Below are positions 46,618 through 58,735 of a stretch of DNA of 64,000 nucleotides, piece after piece. The stretch spans positions 1,054,001 through 1,118,000 of the forward strand of contig LUGG01000011.1 in the NCBI GenBank assembly GCA_001683735.1, written 5' to 3'. The translations under genes and the position numbers were made by a program. Numbering within the stretch: position 1 is the stretch's first letter; each line of letters starts with the position of its first letter. The notes below the pieces were generated by a model. The model saw nothing but the letters and a program-made list of their open reading frames with translations, was not told the DNA's origin and did no database searches. The DNA is from Grifola frondosa. Its lineage: Eukaryota; Basidiomycota; Agaricomycetes; Polyporales; Grifolaceae.

Positions 46618-47223
46618 CTACTCCTCCTCCTCTTCCTCTTCCTCCTCTTCTTCCTCCTCCTCGGCCTCGCGCTCTGCCTCCGCTACGGCGGTCGCAATTC
46701 GGTCGAGGTCACGCTGACCGTCCTGGCTGATGCGGCGGCCACCGTTGTCGGACTTCTCAAGGACGCCAATCTTCTCCAGCGATTGGCAGACTTTGCGCTG
46801 TACTGACGCGGAGCAGTCGGCGTGGTGTGAGGGGCGGTTGCCTCTCCGGTTGCGGCCGCCGTGGAGTTTCGTCAGGGCACCAATACCGACGTCTTTCCGG
46901 AGGTAGATGTGTCGTGCGATTGCAGCTGCGCCAGATACATGGATGTGAGCAAAAGCTGCTGCGTGCGGAGCCGCTGCGGGACGCACCTGCGCGGACATAA
47001 TACCAGTCGGGATCATAGGGTGCGAGCTCCTTGAACGAGCCGGTTTTGACGAGGTCGACCCATGTGGGGACCTCGAGCTTGCCTGACCGCTTCAGGTGGG
47101 AAGAGTATGCAGAGATGAAGGCCTCCGCGCTGTGTGCCGCGGTGGGGAGTGCCTGATCAGTTTCTGGGCCGATTTTTACGCGGATTTCGGGGGGACGCAC
47201 CTGATGTCTCGTACGCCTGGCAT
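46618..47223 (-). CDS. RPS19: 40S ribosomal protein S19
   Basis: Small-subunit protein eS19, needed for 18S rRNA maturation and 40S assembly. Exons are 47201-47223 (MPGVRDI), 46987-47129 and 46618-46925. Joining at the CACACAG acceptor gives [20 protein letters not shown], which fits the family. Core motifs are [67 protein letters not shown] and [17 protein letters not shown]. Unlike animal S19, the protein then carries an extension of about 25 residues ending in roughly fifteen consecutive Glu. The frame is intact. Intron 1 is 71 bp and intron 2 is 61 bp. A single copy is expected. The F-box gene starts divergently 440 bp away. Confidence 0.95.
46621..46665. repeat. CTC/CTT trinucleotide repeat in RPS19
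   Basis: A run of CTC and CTT triplets on the plus strand encodes the terminal poly-Glu of RPS19 on the minus strand. The run mixes GAG and GAA codons, so its length is probably less slippage-prone than a pure repeat. Confidence 0.85.
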
Positions 47224-47664
47224 GTTTTGAAAATGGGGAGATTACCTTGAGGACGGCGGGGCTGCGGCGGGCGCGACGTTGGCGGCGGTATATCAGAACG
47301 AGACTGGAGAAATTGAGTTCGAAGCCAGATGCCAGTTCTGTGCAGTTCTTTGCTTAGTAAGCAGCGCTCTGATTACCCAGTTGTAATTTTGTTCTTGGAA
47401 TTTGCTGTTGTCGTCCAGGTCCTCTATGATCCTTGAAGTTCGATTGCTGTAAACGCTATAACTGGTTTTTTTGGATACATTTTCTGGAATGATATCGCTG
47501 AACTGCTGGTTCTCTGACTGGCAGACCTCTTCATGTAGACTCTGGAGCTTGCCGGTATGGACTCCGACTGAGTATTTCGGGCAATTGAGGAGGAGCCTGG
47601 CAGCTATTCTCACGCCGCGCGCTACTTGTCGGAGACTTCGCCACCGCACATAGCATCGTCCTCA
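47224..47664. other. Divergent intergenic region, RPS19 and F-box gene
   Basis: About 440 bp shared upstream region. No gene seen. It must hold the RPS19 promoter on one strand and the F-box promoter on the other. Confidence 0.45.
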
Positions 47665-49169
47665 ATGCTACCATCATCGCTGTCACCCAATATGTCTCTC
47701 GATATGCAAGAGCTGATGTACATCAGACCAATCGACCGCATCCCCCCGGAACTGCTCATTGAGATCTTTGTCTTCTGCGTACAGTGTCCTGGCGATGACC
47801 TCACCCCGCTCACACTCGGCCAGGTCTGTCGCTTCTGGAGGGACGTTTCTCTCACCGTCTCCTCGTGTTTGGCAGCACATTTATCTCAACGACCGACGCA
47901 CCCTCATGGCCTCTCATGTCCAGGCATTATGGTGGATTTTCCGATCAGCATCCTTGCCCTTCGATGTCCACATCGACATTCATTCTGTCGACATGCTGCT
48001 TCCTCTGCTCTCGCCTGTCTTATCCCATACCCGACGGTTGCGGAGATGCACTATATCCGGGAGGCATACGGAGGTTGTGGACTTCTCCGCGTTGTCTCCG
48101 GACCGATCGAAGGATTGTTTCGTTGATGAGCTGGACATTGTCATCAAAGGCATATCCGCCCTCGATGCCCTCGGACATCATCCCAACATGGGAAACGATG
48201 GACCCAACCCCACCACGTTCCGCGCGAACGGATCATTAGACAAGGTCAACGAGATCTCCATGCACGTGTCGGTCTACGCGCTCCCTCTGCCGCAGTCGAT
48301 GTACGAGCTCCGCATCTCCACCCTTAGCATCACCGAGTTCTCGCTCGATGTCACCACCGATATCGTGCGCTTGCTAAATTTTCTCCGCGTTTGCCCCCAA
48401 CTGCACACGTTCCGCTTCGGCGGCTGGCCTCATGAAGGGATCATTGTACCTGTCCACTGCCCTCCGCCTGTCGTGCTCCTCCCCTGCTTGCGCGTGCTTC
48501 TTATCCGTAGCACGTGTTCTGTGCGCACCATCCTTTCGCACATCGACACCCCTCTACTTACAGAGCTCTATCTCGAACACACCAATGTCGACTTCGAACT
48601 GCGCAACGAGCCATTTTCATTCCCGTACGGCGACGGGGACAGCGACGATGAAGCAGGCGATTTCTCGCAGTCGCCATGGAGCGACCATGCCACGGGCATG
48701 GGCCTACGCACCCTTATCAAGAGAAGCAACCCTCCACTTGAGGTGCTCGACATGGATTACGCTGACATGCGGACAAAGGATTTTCTATGGTGCTTCGACC
48801 GCTTAACGAAGCTCAGAGAATTCAGGATCGTCGCATCTGATATGTCGGATAGGGTTATGAGGATGCTTGCGCCATTCCGCCCGGCGAGGTTCGTCACCAG
48901 CTGTGCACACGAGGGAGAAGCAGAGGACCGCTCGCTGTTACGTGTACGTTTGCCCGCGCTAGAGGGATTGGAGATCTGGCATTGTCAGAGGCTGTCGGGA
49001 GACGCCATCGTGGATGCTCTATCTGCGCGCGTGGGGTACGGATGCCGCCGCGGCTGGGGGCTACTGTGCGACTTTGGAGGATGTTGCTGTCATCGGATGC
49101 CAGGACTTCTTGATACATCATGTGCTGGATCTGTCCGCAACTTTGGGCAACCGGCTCCGGGCATCTTGA
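47665..49169 (+). CDS. F-box protein
   Basis: Starts at ATG 47665 (MLPSSLSPNMSLD). An N-terminal F-box-like motif (IDRIPPELLIEIFVFCVQ) and the typical follow-up LGQVCRFWRDVSL, SPRVWQHIYL mark an Agaricomycete F-box protein, likely an SCF ubiquitin-ligase receptor. The rest, about 420 residues, has irregular leucine-rich repeats (LRVCPQLHTFRFGGW, LLTELYLEHTNVDF, PPLEVLDMDYADMR, LPALEGLEIWHCQRLSGDA). The frame breaks at about 47855 (between RDVSLT and SPRVWQ) and at about 49040, where TACGGATGCC needs one more G. After the second, LEDVAVIGCQDFLIHHVLDL leads to the TGA at 49167. No intron is needed. The target is unknown. Confidence 0.8.
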
Positions 49170-50131
49170 TCCAAGGTCTGTTGACTATCGTATTTTTCGT
49201 GACGTTTCGTGCTAAAAGTTGCATCTCTCATGCTAGGACAGATTTTTAGCGCCACCGCATCTAATAGTGATTCAACTCCGGTGTTAATCCAGTGCAAGAT
49301 CGGACGCCTTGAACTGTACTGCTCTGTTGCTGTATTTATATGGACTTTGCTATCAAGCTTGGATTCTTTTTTGGACTTGTGCGAGCATTTAATATTCAAT
49401 ATCGGATTATGAATAGCGTCTGACTGATATACATAGAACATATTGTATCTACGAATAAACAAAGGTGTAACATATGTAACGTCGCCGGGTGGCTGTGGCA
49501 GGCGAAGATTTTCTTGTTAGCAGCCACTACACTCGCTTGACACTGTACAGCTGTAACACTTGAACCGCTGTTTGATGCTACCTGCCTTCCGTGTGCGCCT
49601 GCCACATCCTTCCTAGTTTCGCCAGCGGATCACCCTTTGCAATTTTATTGAACGCCGCGTTTCAGACCCAAGTCATCTCCCTCCGGTCCTTGAGAAAGGG
49701 TATTTGTGCTCTACGCTTATTCGAGTTCGGGCTGGAGTAATTGGAACTCGCAATACAGGAGCACACTCATAGCAATCGTCGGCGTCGTCAATTCCCACGA
49801 CTAGGATCAGTCGTGAGGACGTTTTCTGGATGGTGGACTCCAAGTCATCATCGTGTGTGGCGGGTCATGTTTCTTCGCGTGCGGGCAATTGGCAATTTGC
49901 ATAATACACAACGTACAAAACACCGTCCTCCGATGACCACGAAAGCGTTCTTTGCGCAAAAAATTAAAAACCTGCCCTTCGTCCGCGGCTTTCTACTTCT
50001 GAGCCGGATAGTCTACCAGAAAGCAAACATTCACACAATGTGATGATAAATTACACAGATAGAAGTGCGTACTACAAGATAGCAACTATGGCTTCAGTCT
50101 GCGTGGTGGGTACTCGCGCGATTGCTTATAT
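49170..50131. other. Convergent intergenic region
   Basis: About 960 bp between the F-box gene (+) and FunK1-4 (-), whose 3' ends face each other. Open frames here are short and without motifs. Confidence 0.45.
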
Positions 50132-52770
50132 TTACGCCCTCTGCCCAGCGGACATGCCTCTCGCACCGTTCAATATGTTTCCCAAACTACTTCCATCAAT
50201 CGCGGGACGATTGTTCTTTGATAAATCCAGTTGGCCGCGACGCAACCTCGACCGCGTCACAGGTCCGGTAAATGATGAAGTCCTCAACCTTTTGGATTTG
50301 GGGAGCTCATCCGTTCCGAACTCCTGTGATTTCCTCTTTCCCAGAGAGCTAGTAGAACTGCAACTCACCGGAGAAACGACGAAGTATCCTCCGTATAGTG
50401 ATTGGGATTCGGCAGTATATGATCGAACCGGTCGTTTGCAGGAAGTGTATGGTTAGCCAAAAAAGCTGCGCCAGAAGTCGCCAACGTTCTTGTAATCACG
50501 CCACGAATCGGGAAACTCGATTCCGTGCATGCAATCATCAGGCGGGTTGCGGTAGCTCATCATCATGTCGATCCATTTCTTGATCAATTCATTTCCGAAT
50601 GTGACCCTGTTGGTGTATCTCCCCGTCGTCATGTTGACATACTTTCCGTTCCCCCCAAGCAATTCATCGCCCAAGTCCTCCAACTCGTAGAAAAGCCGTT
50701 CGAGGGTATTGCCCAATGCCTGCGTAGATAAATCGTGCGGTAACCAACGAAGACTGGTGTGCAGAACAACATAGAACAGAGATTCCATGTCATCCTGCAA
50801 CGTTTGCGGCGCGTGTGACTTTATCAGAATACGGCACGACATGAATGGCCAGGTACCCTGCAAGCAGGATATCTCAGCACTATAATAATAATTAGGTGTT
50901 ACGACTTACCTTCCTCCCAGGCTTTGAAGCTTCGTTTTGAGAATTGAGCTTGCAGGATACCTCCCAGTCGATCAGGTATCCTTTTCTGATGTGGCTTTCA
51001 GGCTCTTTGACAAGAATGATATTAGCAGCACTGATGTCGCGATGGATCCTATGATCGATCACAAATGCGTCTATCATAGCTGCAAGTGCGACACAAGCTG
51101 AGTGTTTTAGTGCCATGAAACGAAAATCGACTACTTACCTTGAAACGCATCGTACGTAGCATGGAGCAGTTCTTCTGTTCCCTTGAATCGTTTCAGTCCG
51201 TATCCAACCGTGCCTTCTACCAGTCGATAGTGGGCGTATCTTGGCACCAATATTCTCCGGTGGCTCGTACCGCTCATCCATGGCGCTCTCCGATAGTCGC
51301 TTGTCTTGGTATATTGGATTTCTTGGTCCGGTCAAAGCTCAGTTGCAAGCGTCATGGACGAAGACGATCTACTCACCATCGTCACACTCTGTAAGGTATT
51401 GTGGAACGTCTCCGTGGCATATTAGCGTTGGGATATGGCGGATATTACGCCCATTCAAGCCTCGAAGGATGGTACCCTCTTGCTCCCCTGGGGATCGCCA
51501 AGTGTCCTTGAGGAAAACGACTTGGGAATTCGCCGAATCGACCGCCCAATAACCACGGGTACCGCGACCTGTTAGCCACAGGGGTGAGATCATTGGTCTG
51601 GATACTATGAACCGATGAATACGGCAGTCATCGGCACCCTTGATAGGTATTCGGATGACCGTGGCAAACCCTGGTTTGTAATGTTCGCCAACAGCTTTCT
51701 TTAACTCGTCGCCTTCCACGTCCAGTTGCAGTTTCACGTGCTGAGTAATTGCTGCTAGGAACATCTTCTCTTCCGTTTCGCTCGCTAGATCGACGGTCGA
51801 ATCGAAACCTCGGTCCGCGTCTGATAGTTGAGCAAACCGCCACAGAAATTCGCATAACAGCCCTGGTTGTTTTCGAATGTCGAAGGATTCGGTGGCGATG
51901 CCACCTGCCCGGTCCCAGCGGATGATCCGGGCACAGGATCCAGATAGAGAAATTGAGAAGCAGAAAGAGCGATGCTGCCTAGCACATATTTCCGTAGCGT
52001 AGAAGATATGCTGCCCTAAGGCTTGTTCAGCTACTGGACGAAGGTCAACATCGTCGATATTGAGGATAAACTGATGTGATTTGCGAGCCTCGGCGTCAGC
52101 TGTGGGTGGGGGATCGGTGAAGAAGTCCTGCTCAGGTGTTGGTTTAACCTCGATGAAAAGTTCCGCATATCCCAAATCGATACGAGATGCAATATCCGCA
52201 GATCTAACCGTTTCTAAATGTTTGGAGGCATAGCAACAGACGTGCGGCTTCATGGAATATAGTCGTTTGGGATGTTCGACACGCAGCGAGGTATTAGCGA
52301 AGGTAAAACCAGGACATCGCGATCGATGCTTGGTCGTTTTATTCAATTCAGCAATCTAACAGAAGCATGTCAAGTCATCATTGCAAGGTACATAACACAA
52401 CACATACCAGGGGCTCATAGATCTCGGAAGCCTGGACAGCGCGCGGTGGTACAGCACTAAATGCATATTTGTGGGAAAGTCTGTGTTTCGTTCTATCGGA
52501 GGCCCCGTTGTCCACAAGGAAAGCATCTAAAAATTCTTGCGGAGGCATAGGTCCTAAGATAAATTGTTCTGCGTCCTGAGCATTCTTTGCGTTGCGATAC
52601 CGTGATTCCTTTGGTTCGAATCCAATTTCTTCTTCACTTGCACCGTCAACCAAAGCCATAGGAACATTCAAACAGCTTTCCGAAGCATTAATCCCTTCCA
52701 TAGTGAGAGACAGAGAGAACTTGTATGGCTGAAGTTCGATGATGGAGAACGAAGAGCGTTGGTCGGACAT
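50132..52770 (-). CDS. FunK1-4, fungal-specific protein kinase
   Basis: FunK1 kinase on the minus strand from ATG 52770 (MSDQRSSFSIIEL). The motifs are EQFILGPMPPQEFLDAFLV, intron, KHRSRCPGFTFANTSLRV, LGYAELFIEVKPTPEQDFF, FCFSISLSG, RWDRAG, VVFLKDTW (beta-3 Lys), IHRDISAANIILVK and LIDWEVSCK. The family intron positions are kept. One frame slip occurs near 51245, just before HYRLVEGTVGYGL. Near 50460 a T6 run gives a premature TAA; with one T fewer the frame continues as FLANHTLPANDRFDHIL, matching FunK1-2 FLDSNVLSTDDRIDRIL. A second small slip near 50363 leads to the tail SLGKRKSQEFG, PKSKRLRT, GPVTRSRLRR and a stop at 50132. It is either intact with sequence errors or newly damaged. Confidence 0.8.
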
Positions 52771-53259
52771 CAGTGGCACAATTAATAGCGGTGGGTGATC
52801 TTGGGTGATACGCGCGCCACAGTGCATGGGCGCCACGTGTGCTCGTTCACAAAAAAATATGGTGGTTTTGTCCTTGGGAACAATTTAGAAAATCTCTATA
52901 GCAATGCCAATGACCTAGGTTCACTACAATCTCCGTATAGAAGACAGTCATTCCGCTAGAGTGTCTACGTGTAGACATTCAGCTGAAGAGTATAGGAATA
53001 TGGTAATCAGCTTCAAATGGTACGTTTACACCGCGGTCATCATTGATGACCTCCTCAGCGAATGGTATTTTCGCGAGATTTATGGTCGAATAGCATTTTA
53101 CGAGTAAATGCTCACACGTATGGAGAGTGATCTGCAACAATACGAAAACTAACCGCGAAGATATAGTATGGAACCGGACTATACAATAGATCATGAGTCA
53201 AAGATACAACTGTAGTCGCTCACATAGCGTCATGTCCGTGTTCGAGGCGTCACAGCCAG
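52771..53259. other. Intergenic between FunK1-4 and CK1 genes
   Basis: About 490 bp with the FunK1-4 promoter and the CK1 gene 3' end. No gene recognised. Confidence 0.45.
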
Positions 53260-55117
53260 CTAAGACGTCGCTCTCAACCTCGCCGCCAGCCCTTCTAGGA
53301 AGCCAAACCCATCTTTCGTTATCGTCCGCCCAGCGCTACGATCAATCACTACACCGAAGTCGGCCACCATCTTCGCCATGTCCTCGTTGTTTCTCGCCTT
53401 CGCAACGTCCCGCCTCAGACCAAACAGCTTGTTCATTTTGACATGCCGTGGCTCCGGAGCTTGCTCCTCCTCTTGGCTCCTGCTCCTCCGTGGTCGAGAC
53501 GTCCGCAGTGGTATCACATATACCGATGGGTCGGCAAGTTGTTTGTACAACGCATCCAGCACCGCAAAGCCCTCCTTCGTTAATGTGCGCGAACGCGTCT
53601 CTTGCAGTACACCAACGAAATCCTGCACTATTCGCGCAAGTGCGACATTCTCCGTCGCTTCTGATGTCGCCCTAGCTAGCTTCATCAGGTGCGCGGCCTT
53701 GGGAAGTCGCACAGCCGCTGGAGCCTTGCCTGGCGCATTCTCGTCGTCACTGCTGATCACGATGGCATCGTTTGACGGTGTCGGCGGTTTTTGTGGCACG
53801 GGTTTCGTAGCATGGTTAGTGGGCGAGCGCACGCCGTTGGCAACCTCATTCCTGTTGCCTAGCACTTGACGCTCGCCGAGCTGGAGATTTGCGATACCGC
53901 CAAGGATGGCTTCCATTTCATCTGCAGTCATACCTTGTGGCCGCCTAGGATGTACGGCTACCCGGGCAGTTGGCTGCAATGCGAGGTCAGTCAACGAAAT
54001 GACAACTTCAGAGAGAACAGCCAACCTGGGAAACAGGTGGAGGCCAGATGAAGTCAGAGCGCTCCGGATACCCATGCTCGACGGCGAGCGCGCGAAACTC
54101 TTCGATCCATTTGTGATAGTCAGGGCATTGTTCAAAATTCAATTTCCGACAATAGCGCAAGAACTCTTCAAATTCTGAAGGAAGCCCTCGACATAGGTCC
54201 TCAGGACGAGCGCGACGCTTCTCTCGCATAAGTCTTTCGTGGGCTTCATCTGTCTTTGGCACGCCATTGCGGGTCCAGCTAAGGCCGCCAGGTGTCAGAA
54301 GGTGAATGAGCATAAGCGCGACGGCCTCAAGGTCGTCGCGACGTGATGGCACTATGAAGATATGATCCTTATTCAGAACCCGCGTAGTTGTAACTTCAGG
54401 GAGCTGACCTTTCCCACGACAATGCACCCGGACGGATGAAAACCAGTAGTTTCCGATGAAGTCTCGCTTCTTATCGCTGTCGGGAATGTGGCGACCTGTT
54501 TGCGGGTCGATGTAGCACTTGGAGAATCCAAAATCAATCATATATATGATTTTGTCATTGGGAGGTAACCCTATAACGCAATTTCCGAGTTGTATGTCGC
54601 GGTGAAGAATGCCACGTGAATGCATGAACTCCAATCTAGATATCTTGTGATACACAAAAATAAAGCAAAATATTTGCACAGCGCATGGCTATACGAGCGA
54701 AAGTTTGACTGACCACTTGCATCGCAATGCAGCACACGCTGCGCAAGTCCATGATTTCCTTCCTACTACGTCGGAAGAGTGAATCGAGACTGGGACCAAG
54801 TAGGTCGATGGCAAGATAGTCCCAAGGTCCATCTTCACCACATGCCCACAGGGTGGGCATGCCTATACCACCTTGGAGCATGGGATAGAAATTGCGCTCA
54901 TAGCGATTTGTTGGGCATTCCGCATTAACATCTTGAATCTTAAGCGCGACGACCTGGTTGTTGTATAGACTTGTCGCACGAAAGATGGAGCCTTAGCAAG
55001 GATAGATGAGTGTGTCTCGCAAGAGCTTTCACGCCGATGCATACCTGAGAAACCAGAACCTAAATTCTCTCCAAGCCAATAAGTTCCAATCCTCTCTGGG
55101 TATTTGTGGTGCGACAT
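53260..55117 (-). CDS. Casein kinase 1-family protein kinase with duplicated C-terminal module
   Basis: CK1-type Ser/Thr kinase on the minus strand from ATG 55117 (MSHHKYPERIGTYWLGENLG). The kinase parts are ENLGSGFSG (glycine loop), NNQVVALKIQ (beta-3 Lys), HSRGILHRDIQLGNCVIG (catalytic loop), YMIDFGFSKCY (DFG), RDFIGNYWFSSVRVHCRGK (activation region) and RRDDLEAVALMLIHLL. The catalytic loop has Gln where most kinases have Lys (HRDIK). After FIWPPP an unusual tail contains a Ser/Asp patch (DAIVISSDDENAP) and two similar segments of about 48 residues ending TLTKEGFAVLDALYKQL and TITKDGFGFLEGLAARL. A 57 bp intron near 54360-54416 has no stop and can be misread as coding. The frame is intact. 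Confidence 0.88.
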
Positions 55118-56059
55118 ATGAATTCACCAAGATATATGTTGCCGAGAAAGATCTCGTAGATTGGGAGTAGAGCACCTCAGCCAAGCGCAATAAGCGATAT
55201 CGTCAAGTACAATCAAGGGCTAGTGAACATGTAGATGTAGTGGCAGCCAAAGCAAGAAGCAGTGGGGCGTGCAGCAGGTGGTCAGCCTCGAACGTGATGC
55301 AAGGCTGCTAAGGCAAGAGCAAAGCGGCGGCTGAAACGAGTTCAACATGCACGGTCACGTGGACATCGCGTTCGTCGCGTCGCGTTTTCAAGCGCTTAGA
55401 TTGGCGCGTGGAAGTCATATCTAATCTCGGTGGTTCAAGTGAAGGTGGAAAGAAGGTGGTGAGCGTTGTTCCACACAACTGATGAAAACATCACTCAGCA
55501 CTAGTACTGGCATATGAAATGTGGTCAACAGATATATTGCAGAACGCTAGCTATCAATTGGTCCCGGTGAGTTGTCTCGTGATTTGCCTAGTATGTCGGC
55601 TCGAGGAGCAGTACCTCACGACCATCAGAGCACCTGCTCAGCATGGAGAAGTCGTCCATCTCTTCTATTGCTTCTCCTACTGCGGTCCTAGATTTCTTAC
55701 CAAGCTTCTTACAGAAGCCTCTGGGCTCAGTAACGGGCCAGTTACCGGCATTATAATTCACAAGTCACGGGTGACTTGCGACCGCGCGGCTTTTGATAGG
55801 CAAGGATCCTTCCAGTTCGGTGTATCTGCCTTGTGGAGAGCATGCTACTCGCGTCATGGGCAGTCCAGCTAATAATATTTCAGATCTTCCGTGTTCCAAA
55901 TATACATGCGGTTCTGTATAACTGCACAAGACTGGAATCACGTTGCTTCCTGATGTCGAACTTTCGCATGTGCAATCTTCACAGCTGTATATAAGGATGG
56001 ATACAGTGCTGACTGAAAAGAGCACTTGTCTTTACTTGCTAACGGTTCCGCTTTGCAGG
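55118..56059. other. Divergent intergenic region, CK1 and GH30
   Basis: About 940 bp upstream of both genes. No coding signal beyond short open frames. Confidence 0.5.
55988..55996 (+). promoter_or_regulatory. TATA box of the GH30 gene
   Basis: TATATAAGG lies about 70 bp upstream of the GH30 ATG at 56060, a normal spacing for a fungal promoter. Confidence 0.6.
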
Positions 56060-58624
56060 ATGCTGCTGCTATGTATAACCTTGATCTTGTCATTCGTGAC
56101 CTTTCCCATTGCGTCGCAACAGATATATGATATTGTATGTCGCATATATTCTCTAGCGTCGTGACCGTGGTTGTTGCATTAACTGTTGATATCCTACAGT
56201 GGGCAACAACGTGGGATCGAGCGCAGCTTTTCACATACACAAACCTCTCCCCGAGCCCACTCAATTTCGTGTCACCTGGTGCAATAGGAGCCGCAGATAT
56301 AACCGTAGATGATAGCACACTCCTTCAGAACATCGACGGGTTCGGTGCTTCGTTGAGTGAGTCTAGATTTCATGCCTTTTGAAACGTCTACCTGATGAAC
56401 AAACGCACACAGCCGATTCCTCCGCGCTAATATTAAACAATCTCAAGGTATTGGATAAATTGCACTATCATAACGCGGAATTACAGTTCAAATGCGTTTT
56501 ATAGAACCAGAACCCGGATAATTATTGGGCCGTTTTGAACATGCTGTTTGACCGTGGGTAATGCGGAGGTTCTTTTATGAACACTAACTAATTCACCATG
56601 TGTTAGCTACCGATGGCGCGGATGCTGCGGGTTTGTCGTATCTTCGTGTTCCCTTGGGTGCCTCGGACTTCTCGGCGAACAGTAAGCAATGTCGTATTTC
56701 ATATAGTGCAGGTTGTCATGTTGATTAAATCCTATAGCATACAGCTTCGACGACGTAAGCGACGACACGGCGCTCACCAATTTCAATATCAACAACGCTC
56801 CATCGTACCTCTTCAGCGTCATCAATGACATTCAGAGTATCAATAGCTATCTTAAAGTTCATATTCTTCCCTGGTCACCTGTGAGCTGATTGTCAATCCC
56901 TTCTACTGGCCATAGTTCTAACGCAACTCTCATAGCCCGGATGGATGAAGGATAGTGGCACCATGAATGGTGGCTCGTTTCTTTCAGGATACACGACCAC
57001 TTGTGCGTGTTTTGTATTCAATTCATTTATTGGTCTCACGCGCTTCTATGACGCTCAAGATGCCAACTATTTATTGAAGTGTTTACAAGGGTTCCAAAGT
57101 CATGGTATTGACGTTTACGCAATCGGAGTGCAGGTAGGTCTTCGTATTGTGTGTATTTGATTGGATATTGAGTTTATTTCAAGAATGAACCGGAGAACAG
57201 CAATGACAGCTATCCAACCTGTCTTATAACTGCTATACAAGAAGCACAGATCGGTCTTGTCCTGCGATCCCTTATGGACAGCAACGGATTTTCTGGCGTA
57301 AGAATAATCGGATACGAACACAATTGGGATGACGCGGCGGGCTATCCTGTACAACTTGTGCGTTGTCTATTATCACTCTACCATACAATATCCTGAAATG
57401 ATATGCACTCTGAGTGTAGATGCAACAAGCACCGAGCGCTTTCGCTGGTGTATCGTTCCATTGTTATGCAGGAAATGTGACCGAGCAGGACGACTTTCAT
57501 AATGCCTTTCCTGATAAGGAGATTTACTTCACCGAATGCACGGGAGAATATGGCAGTGACTGGTGGAGCGATATCAAGGTGGGTTGTCCCGAACGCAACC
57601 CCTCTTATTTCCAGACTGACTGCGATCCTACTTAGTGGTACATTGACAACATGTGAGGCAAGATTGACTTTTGATTCACCGCACTTAATCATTGTGGTTG
57701 TAGTTTCGTTGGTTCAGTCGAGCATTCGTCCATGAATGGTTTGATGTGGAATCTCGCCCTCGACGGCAATGGAGACCCTAAGCTGCCTGGCACCACCAGC
57801 TGTGGAACGCCCTGTCGACCAGTAGTCACCGTTAATAGCGACGGGAGCTACAGCTATAATCAAGAATGTACGTATTTCTGTTAACGAAGGGGTTCTCTCG
57901 CCTAATGATCTTCAATCGTGGCAGTCTATGTGATGGCTCAGGCATCCAAGGCTATTCTTCCCCGAGACTCTGGAGGTCCTTTCGGACAAAGCATCGGCGT
58001 TTCGGTAGGGGGCACGCTCAACTGGGCGCTGCGCGTCACTGCGTTCGTTACTGGGCGCGTTAATCCCACAGACTGGCTTCGCTACAGCCTGCTTGTCATG
58101 AATTGGTGAGTAAATCATTCAATATGGGGCGGGGTCCCCTGCGCGAATGACGCTTAGCTCAACCTTTTAGGGACGATGAACCGAATGGATCCTGGGATCC
58201 CACCCCAGTCCAAACTACGATCGAATTCCGTGGTATGCAAGTACGTGTGTCAGTGCTCTGGTGTGGGTGACCTTTGATTGATTGCAAAACGTTGCCTCAG
58301 GCAACGTATACGTTTCCTGTGGGCGTGACCACGTTATGGTGGTATGCTCCGTCCGAAAGTCTCAATGCTACGTTCGATGGCGGAAATTTATGCCGATGTA
58401 AACCACGGACAGCAGCCCATCGGTTTAGGGTTTCAGCACTGATTGAATCTGTAGTCTTGCAATTCAGCATTCAGCTTCTTTCTTGGAATGATGAAGTGTT
58501 ATTTTCCAGTTGTATAATTAGTTATGCGTGCGTACTGTGGCCAGCTAAATATTATGGGACTGGCAAATCAAGCATAGACTTGAGCCGGACTCAAGCTGAC
58601 TCAAGTCGTTCACTGAGTTGTTGA
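56060..58624 (+). CDS. Secreted GH30 family glycosidase (beta-1,6-glucanase or glucosylceramidase type)
   Basis: Retaining glycoside hydrolase of family GH30, split over about fourteen exons. ATG 56060 gives a signal peptide (MLLLCITLILSFVTFPIA). Motifs in order: IDGFGASL, DSSALILNNL, AAGLSYLRVPLGASDFSAN, YSFDD, HILPWSPPGWMKDSG and the acid/base Glu in GVQNEPENSN. Then come KIIGYEHNWD-type RIIGYEHNWDD, FHCYAGN and the nucleophile Glu in EIYFTECTGEY, followed by MNGLMWNLALDG. The C-terminal beta-domain runs through RYSLLVMNW and TIEFRGMQATYTFPVGVTTL. Splice phases agree and I see no break. Conserved sequence ends near 58395, but the frame stays open to 58624, so the true stop may differ. Likely substrate is fungal beta-1,6-glucan, for wall remodelling; glucosylceramide is the alternative. 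Confidence 0.88.
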
Positions 58625-58735
58625 GAGCAGCCGATCATACTGACCCGATCGAACACTCCATCAACTTGATCGAACGTTAGTCGGTGACTGTTGAGCGAAC
58701 TTTAACAAGCTATAGCGCTTGTCTTGTTAACCTCC

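Noticed and set aside
54360..54416. Extra 19 residues in the CK1 activation region
   Set aside because: The segment has GT and AG borders and, when removed, gives the conserved HCRGKVPSRRDD; it is an intron without stops.
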